Below, one piece after another: positions 48,127 through 57,164 of a DNA stretch of 64,000 nucleotides. Within the stretch, counting starts at the first letter, position 1. Every line of letters starts with the position of its first letter. Position numbers and translations under genes: made by a program. Below the pieces are notes generated by a model. The model worked only from the letters and a program-made list of their open reading frames with translations. It did no database searches and had not been told where the DNA came from. Source of the stretch: Streptomyces albipurpureus (lineage in GTDB: Bacteria; Actinomycetota; Actinomycetes; Streptomycetales; Streptomycetaceae); assembly GCF_023701525.1 (NCBI RefSeq), contig NZ_JAMQAW010000032.1, positions 146,323 to 210,322 on the forward strand, given 5' to 3'.

Positions 48127-49389
48127 ATGACAGCAGAGCTGACCGCACAGGTGTGCGTGGTCGGAGGAGGGCCGGCCGGGCTCACACTCGCCATGGAGCT
48201 GGCCAAACGCTCCGTTTCGGTGGTGGTTCTGGAACAGAGCGGGCACTTCAACCGCTCGTTCCGCGGTGAGTCGGTCTCACCCGACTCGGTATGGCTGCTC
48301 GACCAGTTGGGACTGCTCGACCGCCTCGAAGGCGAGTACGCCCAAATGCACCATATGGAGATCATCGACTCCGGCAGTACGGTGATGCGCACCAACTTCG
48401 CCGACTACGACTACCCGCACCCCTACCCCGTGGAGCTGCCCCAGCCCGCGCTGCTGTCCGCACTCGCCGCGGCCGGCCGCGAGCATGACGGCTTCACCCT
48501 GCTGCAATCGGCCACCGCGGTGGGTCTGCTGCGGGAGGGCGGCGAGAGCGGTGCGGTGACCGGTGTGCGCGTCCGTACGCCCCGCGGCGAGATCACCGTC
48601 AACGCCGCTTTGACGGTGGCCGCGGACGGACGCTTCAGCAAAGTCCGCGAGATGTCGCAACTGCCCTATGAGAAGCTGCCGCTGGATCGCGATGTGATCT
48701 GGATGCGGCTTCCCTTCCCCGCCGAATGGGACAGCAACACCTATCGCATCCGCATCCGTGGCGGTGAGCACGGACTGTTCATACCCACCCACCCCGACAG
48801 CGTCCGGGTGGGCATGAACATCCCCAAGGGCGGTCTACGCGATCTGCGCTCCCAGGGGCTTTCGGCCCTCCACGAGCGACTCGACCGGCTCGCCCCTGAA
48901 CTGTCGGACACCGTTCGGGAGGTGGTGCGCAGCTGGTCGGAGACCTCCATGCTGGACATCTTCACCACCGTGGTGCCCCGATGGTCCATGCCCGGCCTCG
49001 TACTGATGGGCGATGCCGCCCACACGCTCACACCGATTCTGGGCCAGGGCGTCAACCACGCCATCATCGACGCCGTCACCCTGGCTCCCCTGGTCGAGCA
49101 GGCCTTTGCCGACGGCGGTTCACCCGCGGCGCTCGGGCGGGCCGGCGAGGAGTTCCAGCGGAGCAGGGAGGAGGCGGTACGCCGCTCCCGTGGCCTGCAA
49201 CTGCGCCAGGAACGGCTCTTCGCCCTCGACGGCAAGGTCGGCGGCGCGGTACGCCGCTCGCTCTACCGGGTGGTCGACCGCAATCGGGCACTCCAACACC
49301 GGGTCCTGGCCAGGGCCTACTTCCAGGTCCAACAGCCGGGCCCGATCGTCGCCCGGCGCATCGCCCAACGTCCCAGCCCCCGCGTGTAA
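48127..49389 (+). CDS. FAD-dependent monooxygenase (PHBH/UbiH class)
   Basis: 420 residues. VCVVGGGPAGLTLAMELAKR binds the FAD adenosine; VRVRTPRGEI and VAADGRFSKVREM cover the DG motif; VLMGDAAHTLTPILGQGVNH is the GD motif binding ribityl. This class hydroxylates or epoxidises aromatic and other substrates. It probably shares a transcript with the SRPBCC gene, 93 bases upstream. A very stable hairpin follows. Confidence 0.88.
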   Translation: MTAELTAQVCVVGGGPAGLTLAMELAKRSVSVVVLEQSGHFNRSFRGESVSPDSVWLLDQLGLLDRLEGEYAQMHHMEIIDSGSTVMRTNFADYDYPHPYPVELPQPALLSALAAAGREHDGFTLLQSATAVGLLREGGESGAVTGVRVRTPRGEITVNAALTVAADGRFSKVREMSQLPYEKLPLDRDVIWMRLPFPAEWDSNTYRIRIRGGEHGLFIPTHPDSVRVGMNIPKGGLRDLRSQGLSALHERLDRLAPELSDTVREVVRSWSETSMLDIFTTVVPRWSMPGLVLMGDAAHTLTPILGQGVNHAIIDAVTLAPLVEQAFADGGSPAALGRAGEEFQRSREEAVRRSRGLQLRQERLFALDGKVGGAVRRSLYRVVDRNRALQHRVLARAYFQVQQPGPIVARRIAQRPSPRV

Positions 49390-49404
49390 CGCGGTTCGCA
49401 CCGC

Positions 49405-49458
49405 TCACACACCACTGCCCGGGTCCCCTCCGAAAGGGGCCCGGGCAGTGGTGTGTGA
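49405..49458. terminator. Very stable convergent terminator
   Basis: 19-base perfect stem (TCACACACCACTGCCCGGG and complement) with an inner CCCC/GGGG extension. It lies between the convergent FAD monooxygenase and P450 genes and would work for both. Confidence 0.9.
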
Positions 49459-49471
49459 CACCGAAAGCACA

Positions 49472-50716
49472 TCACCAGGTGACGGGCATCCCGCTCAGTG
49501 CGTGAACCATCATTCCGCTGGTCATCTTCAGATTGCCGACCTCGTCCGCGAGGGCCAGGTCGGGGAATCTGCGGATCAGTGAGGAGATGGCGATCTGAAG
49601 CTCGGCGCGGGCGAGAGCGGCCCCGAGGCAGAAGTGCGCACCGTGGCCGAAAGCGAGGTGGGAGGTGGCCGTCGGCCTGGCCGGGTCGAACTCACCGGGG
49701 GAGTGCCCGAAGCGGTCCGGGTCCTGGTTGGCGGAGCAGACCGCCGCGATCACACCACTGCCCGCGGGGATGGTGGTGTCCGCTATCTCCACATCCTCCA
49801 GGGTGATACGGAACGGACCGCCGTCGCCGATGGGGTTGAGCCGCAGCAGCTCCTCCACCACATGGTCGATCGTCTCGGGGTTCTCCCGCAGCGCCGCCAG
49901 GTACTCGGGGTGGCGCAGCAGGGTCAGCACACAGGTGCCGATCATGCTGACCGTGGTCTCGTGCCCGGCGACCAGCAGGGTGATGCCCATGGTGATCAGC
50001 TCGATCTCGCTGAGCCGCTCACCGTCCTCGTCATGTACGGAGACCAGAGCGCCCATCAGATCATCGGTGGGTTCCTCGCGCTTGCGCTGCACCAGCTCGG
50101 CGAGGTACTGCACCATCGACATCCGCTGCTCCATCACCTCCTCCGCGGTGTGCGAAGTGAGCGACACAAAGGCGTCGGACCAGCCACGGAATCGGTCGCG
50201 ATCCTCGAAGGGCACACCGAGGAGCTCGCAGATGACCATCACCGGCAGGGGGAAGGCAAAGACCGGGTTGAGGTCCACCGGTGGGGAGAGCTGCTCCATC
50301 TGGTCCAGCAGCTCGTCCGTCATCTCCTGGATGCGCGGACGCAGATTGTGCACCCGGCGCGCGGTGAACTCCCGGGAGACCAGCTTGCGCAGTCTGGTGT
50401 GCTCGGGCGGGTCCATGGTGAAGAGGCTGCCGCCCATGGGCGGGGCCGCCGTCAGCCGGGGGGCTCCTTCGGCGAGCATGGCCGCCCGGCTGAACCTCAG
50501 GTCGGACAGGACGGTGCGGACATCGTCGTACCGGCTGACCACATAGCCGTCATCACCGCTGGGCAACCGGACCTTGGCCACGGGGCACTCACCGCGCAGC
50601 TTCTGGTAGACGGGCGGCACCTCCACCGCCGAGGGGCGGGGGAAGGGGTACTGGAGCTCGGTCTCGGTCTCGGTCTCGGACTCGGCCGGGGCCGGGGCCG
50701 GCGAGGCGGTGTCCAT
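49472..50716 (-). CDS. Cytochrome P450
   Basis: 414 residues. LVAGHETTVSMIG is the I-helix oxygen-binding motif, VVEELLRLNP carries ExxR, and AFGHGAHFCLGAALAR is the heme Cys loop. Length and N-terminus fit soluble bacterial P450s (CYP105/107-like) that tailor natural products. The N-terminus has an odd Glu-Thr repeat (ESETETETE). Last gene of the minus-strand operon; redox partners are not in the window. Confidence 0.92.
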   Translation of the reverse strand: MDTASPAPAPAESETETETELQYPFPRPSAVEVPPVYQKLRGECPVAKVRLPSGDDGYVVSRYDDVRTVLSDLRFSRAAMLAEGAPRLTAAPPMGGSLFTMDPPEHTRLRKLVSREFTARRVHNLRPRIQEMTDELLDQMEQLSPPVDLNPVFAFPLPVMVICELLGVPFEDRDRFRGWSDAFVSLTSHTAEEVMEQRMSMVQYLAELVQRKREEPTDDLMGALVSVHDEDGERLSEIELITMGITLLVAGHETTVSMIGTCVLTLLRHPEYLAALRENPETIDHVVEELLRLNPIGDGGPFRITLEDVEIADTTIPAGSGVIAAVCSANQDPDRFGHSPGEFDPARPTATSHLAFGHGAHFCLGAALARAELQIAISSLIRRFPDLALADEVGNLKMTSGMMVHALSGMPVTW

Positions 50717-50974
50717 CGTGTGGCCTCCATGGGATCGGTAGTCAGACGGGCACTGCGCCCCTGTCAGGTGAGCGTCCCAGTGGCGGCTTGTGCCCGGATA
50801 AAGAGCCGCTGTACCGCCAGGTTGAAGCCCGCCCGGCTACCCGACGCGGCCACACCGCCGCGTCAACGACCAGCAGGTCCGCACCTCCCGGGGGAGAGCT
50901 GCGGACCTGCCGTGGTGCCACGCCGGCGGGGTTGCGCACGGGGAGGCCGGCGTCGGCGGGACGGTGTCGACGCC

Positions 50975-51394
50975 TCAGCGCACCCAGCCGTCCGATGTGC
51001 GCTGGCCAAAGCCCATCGCTCGGGCCAGCGCGATGTTGGTCAGCCAGGACATACCGAAGGTGAAGGGCGCCGCGATGTCCTCGGGCGCATCACCGAGGAA
51101 CGAGAAGACGACCATGATGGCGAACGGGATCAAGGGCTGGTGCAGCAGGTTGTACAACGGCACGGCTCGACGGGGCAGTTGACCCTGCTGGTGCTCCTGA
51201 CCCAGCCCGGCGAGCCGGGAGAGATCGGGAAGCACCGCGCCCAGCGCGGCGGCCGGGATCACCCAGCCCGTGTGCTTCACCACCTCGAACACATCCCAGA
51301 TCAGGAGCAGAGCCCCGAGCACTCCCCAGGCGACACGCACCGGGCCGGACGTGGAACTCCTGGTGGCACCGGTACGGTCGGTCATCATCACCAT
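50975..51394 (-). CDS. DUF4260-like membrane protein
   Basis: 139 residues from ATG at 51394, with GGGGAG upstream. Three or four helices (VAWGVLGALLLIWDVFEVVK; AAALGAVLPDLSRLAGLG; LYNLLHQPLIPFAIMVVFSF; WLTNIALARAMGFG). PDLSRL, YNLLHQ and a closing ALARAMGFG match DUF4260, a family of unknown function. Its place between KAS III-like and P450 genes suggests a role in transport or self-protection. Confidence 0.65.
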   Translation of the reverse strand: MVMMTDRTGATRSSTSGPVRVAWGVLGALLLIWDVFEVVKHTGWVIPAAALGAVLPDLSRLAGLGQEHQQGQLPRRAVPLYNLLHQPLIPFAIMVVFSFLGDAPEDIAAPFTFGMSWLTNIALARAMGFGQRTSDGWVR

Positions 51395-51529
51395 GCGATT
51401 CTCCCCAGTTTCGAGGCATTCAGCCAGGGCGGCGAACCCGGCGTTGGAACGGAAGCGGTCCAACAGCGCAGTATGCGCCCGGCCGCTGGAGCGCCGCTGA
51501 AGCCGCAGGCAGCAGCGGCGCGCCCACCA

Positions 51530-52573
51530 TCAGCGATCCGTGCCGGCCGAATCCCACTGCGGAGCGTCGACGATCTCCACCACCGCGCAGGTGCAGCTGA
51601 AGCCCGAGCCACCGCCCACGAACAGCACCCGGTCTCCGCCACCGAGCTCACCGCGCTCCACCAGATCATTGAAGCCGGCGATCTGGTCGCCAGCGCCCAG
51701 ATGACCAGCCCTACGGGCGAACTCCCAGGTGGAGAGCTCCACCGGCAGGCCCAACAGCTGGGGCAGCTGCCACTCAAGGCGGGCCCGCCCACTGGCCAGC
51801 GTCACCACCCGGGCGACATCCGCCCTGCCGATGCCCGCATCGGCCAACGCGGTGTCCACCACGGTGTTGACCACCGCCGCCACCTTCTCCGTCGCCTCCC
51901 GCACACTGCCCCGCGTACGCACATAGTGGCCGACGCGCCCCAGCAGATCCAGCGGGCCACCGGAGGGCAGCGGCTTCAACGCAGGTCCCCGAACCACTGC
52001 CTCAAGGGAGTTGTCCGAGCCGCTCGCCGTGGACAGCAGCCGGGCGAAACCACCGCGCGCGGACAGCAACAGGGCCGTCCCCGCGTCGCCGTACACAAAG
52101 CCGGGCTCACTGCTCCAGCGCTGGACCAGCGGCGCACCGAAGCGGTCCGCCGTCGTCACCATCGCCGCGCCCGCCCCGGGCCGGGCGGCCACCTGGCGGG
52201 CCGCGACCTCCAGTGCGCCAAGGCCACCGTTGCACTCCTGCTCAAGACCGAAAGCAGTCACCCCGGTACCCAGGGCATGGCCCGCCACATAGGAGGCGGC
52301 GGGCCACATCTCCACGCCCTGGAACCAGATGCTGCTGTGGATCAGCAGCTCCACATCCGACGCGTCCAGCCCCGAGCGCTTGAGAGCGGTCGTTGCGGCA
52401 TGGACGGCCATGTCCGGGGGAGCCATCGACTCATCGGCGACGGACACGGAGATGATGTCGTCCGCCGCGTGCTGCTCCGGGTTGTACACCCCCGACTCCA
52501 CTGCGGTACGGGCGAGTTCGGGCTCACCCAACCACACACCGGTCCCCGCGACAAACACGCCTTCCCAACGCAT
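51530..52573 (-). CDS. KAS III-like acyltransferase 1 with altered catalytic residues
   Basis: 347 residues, ATG after GAGGAG. The thiolase fold is clear: the FVAGTGVWL start, active-site Cys114 in LEQECNGGLGALEVAA, and a C-terminal GGGSGFSCTCAVVEI. The His of the usual HQAN position is replaced (TLASGRARLEWQ), and the usual GNTSAAS Asn site reads GHLGAGDQ. Such changes occur in KAS III relatives that transfer acyl groups to alcohols or amines instead of extending chains. Paralogue of the 55792 gene. Confidence 0.85.
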   Translation of the reverse strand: MRWEGVFVAGTGVWLGEPELARTAVESGVYNPEQHAADDIISVSVADESMAPPDMAVHAATTALKRSGLDASDVELLIHSSIWFQGVEMWPAASYVAGHALGTGVTAFGLEQECNGGLGALEVAARQVAARPGAGAAMVTTADRFGAPLVQRWSSEPGFVYGDAGTALLLSARGGFARLLSTASGSDNSLEAVVRGPALKPLPSGGPLDLLGRVGHYVRTRGSVREATEKVAAVVNTVVDTALADAGIGRADVARVVTLASGRARLEWQLPQLLGLPVELSTWEFARRAGHLGAGDQIAGFNDLVERGELGGGDRVLFVGGGSGFSCTCAVVEIVDAPQWDSAGTDR

Positions 52574-52635
52574 GAAGTCTCCTCTTTCTCTACCGTGCCG
52601 GCCTCAACTGGTGCCGGCCGAGGCCGGCCGTTCGA

Positions 52636-54222
52636 TCAGGCAGCCGGGCCGACGGCCTGTTCCCGCAGGGACGACACCACATGCCAGAGCGAGGCGGGGG
52701 TGGCGAAGGTCGCGGGAACCAGTTCGCTGTCGGGGATGGAGATGCCGTACGCCGACTCCACCCGCACCAGGACCTCCACCATGGCCATGGAGTCAAGGCC
52801 CGCCGCCTTGAGGCTGCTGTCGGAGCGCAGCGGCCCCTTGGCGGCGAGCCGCGGCAGCACGTCGTGCAGCAGCTCCTCGTACTCCTGGTCCCAGGCGGGG
52901 GCGGTGGCGGGGGCGTCGATCGTCGTGGACAGGGGAGTGTCGGCCATGGCTGTGGTGTCCTTCGTGGCAGGTCCGGCAAGGGGTTCGACCACATGGCGTC
53001 GCAGTGCCAGACGGGTCGCGGAGACGGTCTTGTCGCCGTCGAGCAGAATCTCGGCGGGTGCCGGATGGCCGAGGAACCCCAGCAGGCTCGCCGATAGGCC
53101 GTAGGCCCCCACATGCGGGAAGACCAGCCGATCGCCCGGGCGCACCCCGGGCAGTTCGGCGGCGCGCGCCAGCACATCGGCCGGTGTGCACAGCGGTCCG
53201 GCCAGTGTGACGGTCGCGGGGCCGGCCCTCTCAGCGCCCTGCGGGGCCGCGGTCAGCGGCTGGGCCGAGAGGGGCAGCAGCCGGCCCAGGCCCGAAAGCC
53301 CGCCCAGATGGTTGATCCCGGAATCGAGCACCGCGTAGTCGCTGCCCTTGCTGTGCTTGACATCGGTGACCGTGGTCACCAGTCGGCCGCTGTCACCGAC
53401 GAGATAGCGCCCTGACTCAAAGGCGATGACGGGCTCGCCGTCGCGCCAGCCGGGCAGATGTTCGTCGAGCACCGCGGTCAGTGAGGTCCGCAGCCCCTGG
53501 TAGACGGGCCGTTCCCCGGGTGTCGCGTACGGGGCCGCGAACCCGCCGCCGAGGTCCAGCAGATGCAGCGGGATGCCGAGTTCATCGCGGAGCCTGGCCG
53601 CGGTGCGGACGCTGTTGGCGAGCTCGGCGTGGAGCCCGTCCTCATCCCGGGCGTTGGTGAGGGGGAAGAAGTGCATCCCCACGATCCGAGTGCCCTCGGC
53701 CAGCAGCCGGGAGCGCTCGCTGATCAGTCCATCCAGGTCGAACCCGAACTGGGACGGCCCGCCCGTCATCCTCAGCCCGCCCTGCCCGGGCGCGCCAGCG
53801 GCGTTGATCCGCAGTACGCAGTCGGCGATGACGCCCTGCGCGGCGGCAGCCGCACCGATCCGCTCCAGATCACCGAACGACTCGGTGGAGAACGTCCGCA
53901 TCCCCACGGCGATCGCCTCGTCCAACTCCGAACGCACCTTGCCGGGACCGGAGTACATCAGCTCGGCCGCCGGATGCCCCGCCTCCAGCGCCGCGGCCAG
54001 CTCCCCACGCGATGTCACCTCGGCCCGCGCCCCGCCCCGGCGCAGTTCTGCGACGAGACCCGGGTGCGGATTGGCCTTGAGCGAGTAGTAGATACGGCTG
54101 GGCTGGGGCAGTGCCGCCCGTAGATCTTCCAGCGCCGAGCGGACGCGGCCCAGGTCATAGAGGTACAGCGGGCTGCCGTACCGCTCGATCAAGCCCTCGA
54201 TGAGGTCCCGGTCAGTCGCCAT
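52636..54222 (-). CDS. PLP-dependent (fold III) decarboxylase fused to acyl carrier protein
   Basis: 528 residues. Residues ~15-415 are an ornithine/diaminopimelate decarboxylase-like enzyme: Lys49 in YYSLKANPHPGL for PLP, QFGFDLDGL, GMHFFPL, LDLGGGFAAPYA, FESGRYLVGDSG, and GPLCTPADVLA with the catalytic Cys. A linker leads to an ACP of about 75 residues with the attachment Ser near 478 (AAGLDSMAMVEV). The likely reaction is decarboxylation of an amino acid tethered to its own or a partner ACP. Overlaps the ligase gene by 11 bases. Confidence 0.88.
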   Translation of the reverse strand: MATDRDLIEGLIERYGSPLYLYDLGRVRSALEDLRAALPQPSRIYYSLKANPHPGLVAELRRGGARAEVTSRGELAAALEAGHPAAELMYSGPGKVRSELDEAIAVGMRTFSTESFGDLERIGAAAAAQGVIADCVLRINAAGAPGQGGLRMTGGPSQFGFDLDGLISERSRLLAEGTRIVGMHFFPLTNARDEDGLHAELANSVRTAARLRDELGIPLHLLDLGGGFAAPYATPGERPVYQGLRTSLTAVLDEHLPGWRDGEPVIAFESGRYLVGDSGRLVTTVTDVKHSKGSDYAVLDSGINHLGGLSGLGRLLPLSAQPLTAAPQGAERAGPATVTLAGPLCTPADVLARAAELPGVRPGDRLVFPHVGAYGLSASLLGFLGHPAPAEILLDGDKTVSATRLALRRHVVEPLAGPATKDTTAMADTPLSTTIDAPATAPAWDQEYEELLHDVLPRLAAKGPLRSDSSLKAAGLDSMAMVEVLVRVESAYGISIPDSELVPATFATPASLWHVVSSLREQAVGPAA

Positions 54223-55795
54223 GGGTGCCCTCCACGAGCTGTCGACGCAGCTCCTTGCGGTCGGTCTTGCCGTTGGGGGTGAGGGGGAGGGCCGTCAGCA
54301 CATGGCAGATGTCCGGCACCTTCGCGGCTTCGAGCCGGTCACCGAGTCGTAGCAACACCTGCTCGTCGGTCAGCCGATCGTCCTCGCCGACGACGAAGAG
54401 CACCATGTCCCGGTCGTCCTCGGGGACCAGCAGCGCGGCCTCCCGTACTCCCTCGATGTCCAGGGTGGCCGCCTCGATCTCCACCGAACTCATCCGGGAG
54501 CCACGACGCTTGAACAGGTCGTCCCGGCGGCCCTGGAAGTAGACATGGCCGTCCTCGTCCAGCCAGCCGTAGTCACCGGTGTGCAGGGTGACACCGGTGT
54601 CAGGGGAGTGCCGAAAGCGCAGCGCGGTGGGCTCCGGGGCCTGCCAGTAGCCCGCCATGACGTGCGGGCCGCGAACGACCAGTTCACCGATCTGATGGGG
54701 CCCCAGCGGTCGCCCGTCGTCGTCCAGCGCGAGGACCTGGGTGCCGGGCAGCGCGGGCCCTACGGAACCGGGTCTGGCCAGGTCGCCGTCCGGCTCCAGG
54801 ATCGTGATCCGCTTGCACTCGGTGGTGCCGTACATGGGGGCGACGGCCGCCCCGGGGAACGCCTCTCGGAGTGCGGCGATGAGGGGTGCGTTGAGTGCGG
54901 CGCCGGTGTTGGTGAACAGCCTGATCCGGGTGGACTGCTGATCGCGGGCGGTGAGCCGTACCAGGAGTTCACCGAGCGACGGCACCAGCGGGACCACCGT
55001 CGCGCCGTGGTCACGCGCGAAGCCCAGCAGCCGGGCGTGATCGGCCGGGCCGGACAGCAGCAGTTCCGCGCCGGCCAGTGCGGTGAGCAGGATCTGATAG
55101 AGACCGTAGTCGAAGGACAGGGGTACGGCGGTGAGTACGGTGTCATCCGGGCGGTAGTTGAGTCGGGCCGCCACGGCGCGGGCCGCGAACGCCACCGGAC
55201 CGTGGGGGCAGGCCACCGCCTTGGGCGCGGAGGTGCTGCCCGAGGTGTAGATAAGGAGCGAGAGGCGGTCGGCGGGCACCTTGACCTGGGTACGGGACCC
55301 CGGGTCGGCGGGCCCGGACAGATCCACCTCGGACAACACGGCGACCGGCACCTGAGCCGGCCACGGAAGGCCGTCGGCGCCCGATCGCTCGGCTTCCTCC
55401 ACCACGATCAGCGCGGGTGCGGAGTCGGTGAGCACCGCCTTGAGGTGGAACGCCTTCATCCCCGGGTTGATCGGGACCAGGACGGCTCCCCTTCGCCAGG
55501 TGCCGTACAGCAGTGCGGTGAACTCGCGGACGCTGCCGACCCGGGCGAGCACCCGGTCGCCCGGGCCCACGCCGTACCCCTGGAGTACGCGGCTGAAGGA
55601 GTCCGCGGCGGCGTCGAGTTCGTCATAGGTCCATACTCCGTAGCGGTCCCGCACGGCGGGGTAGTCGGGGCGGGCGGCGACGGCCGCGGTCAGGAACACC
55701 TCGGCGGCGTTCTCGACCAAGGGGGCCGTGTCGGTGCCCAGGGCGTTGTCAATCACCGCCGACGCGGGGTACGCGAGGGGCGCGAGCGTGGTCAT
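54212..55795 (-). CDS. AMP-dependent acyl/aminoacyl ligase
   Basis: 527 residues from ATG at 55795, which overlaps the KAS III-2 stop. Adenylation motifs: LLIYTSGSTSAPKAVACPHG (A3), MYGTTECKRITI (A5), GELVVRGPHVMAGYW, TLHTGDYGWLDEDGHVYFQG (A7), RRDDLFKRRG (A8) and PLTPNGKTDRKEL with the catalytic Lys (A10). It would activate a carboxylic acid and load it on the ACP domain of the 52636 protein. A pairing of ligase, PLP decarboxylase and ACP is also known from exosortase-A-associated loci. Confidence 0.9.
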   Translation of the reverse strand: MTTLAPLAYPASAVIDNALGTDTAPLVENAAEVFLTAAVAARPDYPAVRDRYGVWTYDELDAAADSFSRVLQGYGVGPGDRVLARVGSVREFTALLYGTWRRGAVLVPINPGMKAFHLKAVLTDSAPALIVVEEAERSGADGLPWPAQVPVAVLSEVDLSGPADPGSRTQVKVPADRLSLLIYTSGSTSAPKAVACPHGPVAFAARAVAARLNYRPDDTVLTAVPLSFDYGLYQILLTALAGAELLLSGPADHARLLGFARDHGATVVPLVPSLGELLVRLTARDQQSTRIRLFTNTGAALNAPLIAALREAFPGAAVAPMYGTTECKRITILEPDGDLARPGSVGPALPGTQVLALDDDGRPLGPHQIGELVVRGPHVMAGYWQAPEPTALRFRHSPDTGVTLHTGDYGWLDEDGHVYFQGRRDDLFKRRGSRMSSVEIEAATLDIEGVREAALLVPEDDRDMVLFVVGEDDRLTDEQVLLRLGDRLEAAKVPDICHVLTALPLTPNGKTDRKELRRQLVEGTHGD

Positions 55796-56853
55796 GACTG
55801 CGGCTCCGGTTCGTGAGCGAGGGGGGCGGGGGCGGCCCAGAGGGGGGCGGCGGTGATCTCCAGCACGGCGCAGCTGGCGGTGCCAGGTCCGGCGGAGAGC
55901 ATCAGCACCTTGTCCCCGGGCTTCAGTTCCCCCCGCTCGGCGAGATCGTTGAGCGCCGCGAACTGATCGCCCGCGCCCAGATGTCCCGTGCGCCGGCCGA
56001 ACTCCCAGGTGGTCCGCTCCGCCGGCACCCCGAGGAGCTGTTCCGCCTGCCACTGCATCTTGCTGCGGCCCCCGGTCGGGATGACGGCCCAGGCGATATC
56101 GCCGCGCTCGGTGTCCGCGTCGGTCAGGGCGTCGTCGACCGCTCCGATCACCATGGCGATCAGTCGCTCGGAAGCCTCGCGCATATTGCCCTGAGCACGA
56201 AGGTAGTGGGCGAAACGGGCCGCGTGGTCATAGGGCTCGTCCGTGGGCAGCGGGGTCAGACCCGCGCCACGGGCCACCGCCTCCATCCGGTTGTCAGCGC
56301 GGGTGGCGGTCGACAGCACCCGGGCGAAGCCGGCACGGTTGGAGAGCACGAGCGCGGTGCCGCCGTCGGCATAGACCAGACCGGCTTCGGCGCTCCAGCG
56401 GTGGATGAGCGGCTCGGCGAAGCGGTCCGCGGTGGTGAGCACAGCCGCCGCCGCCTCGGGCTCGGTGCTCAGATGGCGGGCGGCGAGCTCCAGCGAACTC
56501 ACCGCCGCGTTGCACTCCTGCTTGACCTCGAAGGCCGGTACACCCCAATGGACCGCGTGGTCGGCGATGTAGGAGGCCACCGGCCACATCGTCTGACCCT
56601 GGAACCAGACGTAGTTGTGCAGCAGCAGTCGTACGGTCTCCGGGTCGAGCCCCGATCGCTTCAGCGCCGTGGTCGCGGCCTGGACGGCCATATCGGGTGG
56701 TGCGACATCGTCGTCGGCCACCCGGACGGAGAGCAGGCCGTCGGCCTCGAACTGCTCCGGGTCGTACTCGCCCGCTTCCACGGCGGCGTGGGCGGGAAAC
56801 GGTTCGGGGAGCCAGGCACCCGTTCCCGCCACAAAAACGCTATCCCAGCGCAT
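55792..56853 (-). CDS. KAS III-like acyltransferase 2 with altered catalytic residues
   Basis: 353 residues from ATG at 56853 (the frame is open 14 codons further). Same architecture as the 51530 protein: Cys114 in VKQECNAAVSSLELAA, IPTGGRSKMQWQ in place of HQAN, GHLGAGDQFAALNDL in place of GNTSAAS, and a GPGTASCAVLEI end. First gene of the six-gene minus-strand operon. It has the Cys nucleophile but not the standard Cys-His-Asn triad. Confidence 0.87.
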   Translation of the reverse strand: MRWDSVFVAGTGAWLPEPFPAHAAVEAGEYDPEQFEADGLLSVRVADDDVAPPDMAVQAATTALKRSGLDPETVRLLLHNYVWFQGQTMWPVASYIADHAVHWGVPAFEVKQECNAAVSSLELAARHLSTEPEAAAAVLTTADRFAEPLIHRWSAEAGLVYADGGTALVLSNRAGFARVLSTATRADNRMEAVARGAGLTPLPTDEPYDHAARFAHYLRAQGNMREASERLIAMVIGAVDDALTDADTERGDIAWAVIPTGGRSKMQWQAEQLLGVPAERTTWEFGRRTGHLGAGDQFAALNDLAERGELKPGDKVLMLSAGPGTASCAVLEITAAPLWAAPAPLAHEPEPQS

Positions 56854-57164
56854 GGTTCTCCCATCGTCAGTGAGCTCTCCCGCGGGCGGCGCCACCGCCG
56901 CATCCGCGGTGGGCGGTCACAGCCCGGGGTCCGCCCTCGCGGGGATCGTCCGCTTTCGCGCTTTGGGCCTGCTAAAGGCGTGGTAGGGGGGCGAGCGCTG
57001 TGGTGGGGCGCGGAGTCGGCTGCGCCATGGCCCGGCGGTTGGCCGGGGACGCAGCGATGCCCGGACCGTCGACCGAGGTCGACTGGTCCGGGCACCATCG
57101 CGTCCATGGCGAGGAGCGGGCGGCGTACGAGGAGAGGCCTGGGCCTCGGCGCACCCCCGGGGTG
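56854..57164. other. 311-base intergenic region upstream of the KAS III-2 operon
   Basis: Should carry the operon promoter. No SARP-type direct repeats or other clear elements can be recognised by eye. Confidence 0.4.

Noticed and set aside
49634..53104. Very long + strand open frame (1156 codons) opposite P450 and KAS III-like genes
   Set aside because: It is the antisense shadow of well-supported minus-strand genes in GC-rich DNA and has low-complexity composition with no domain.
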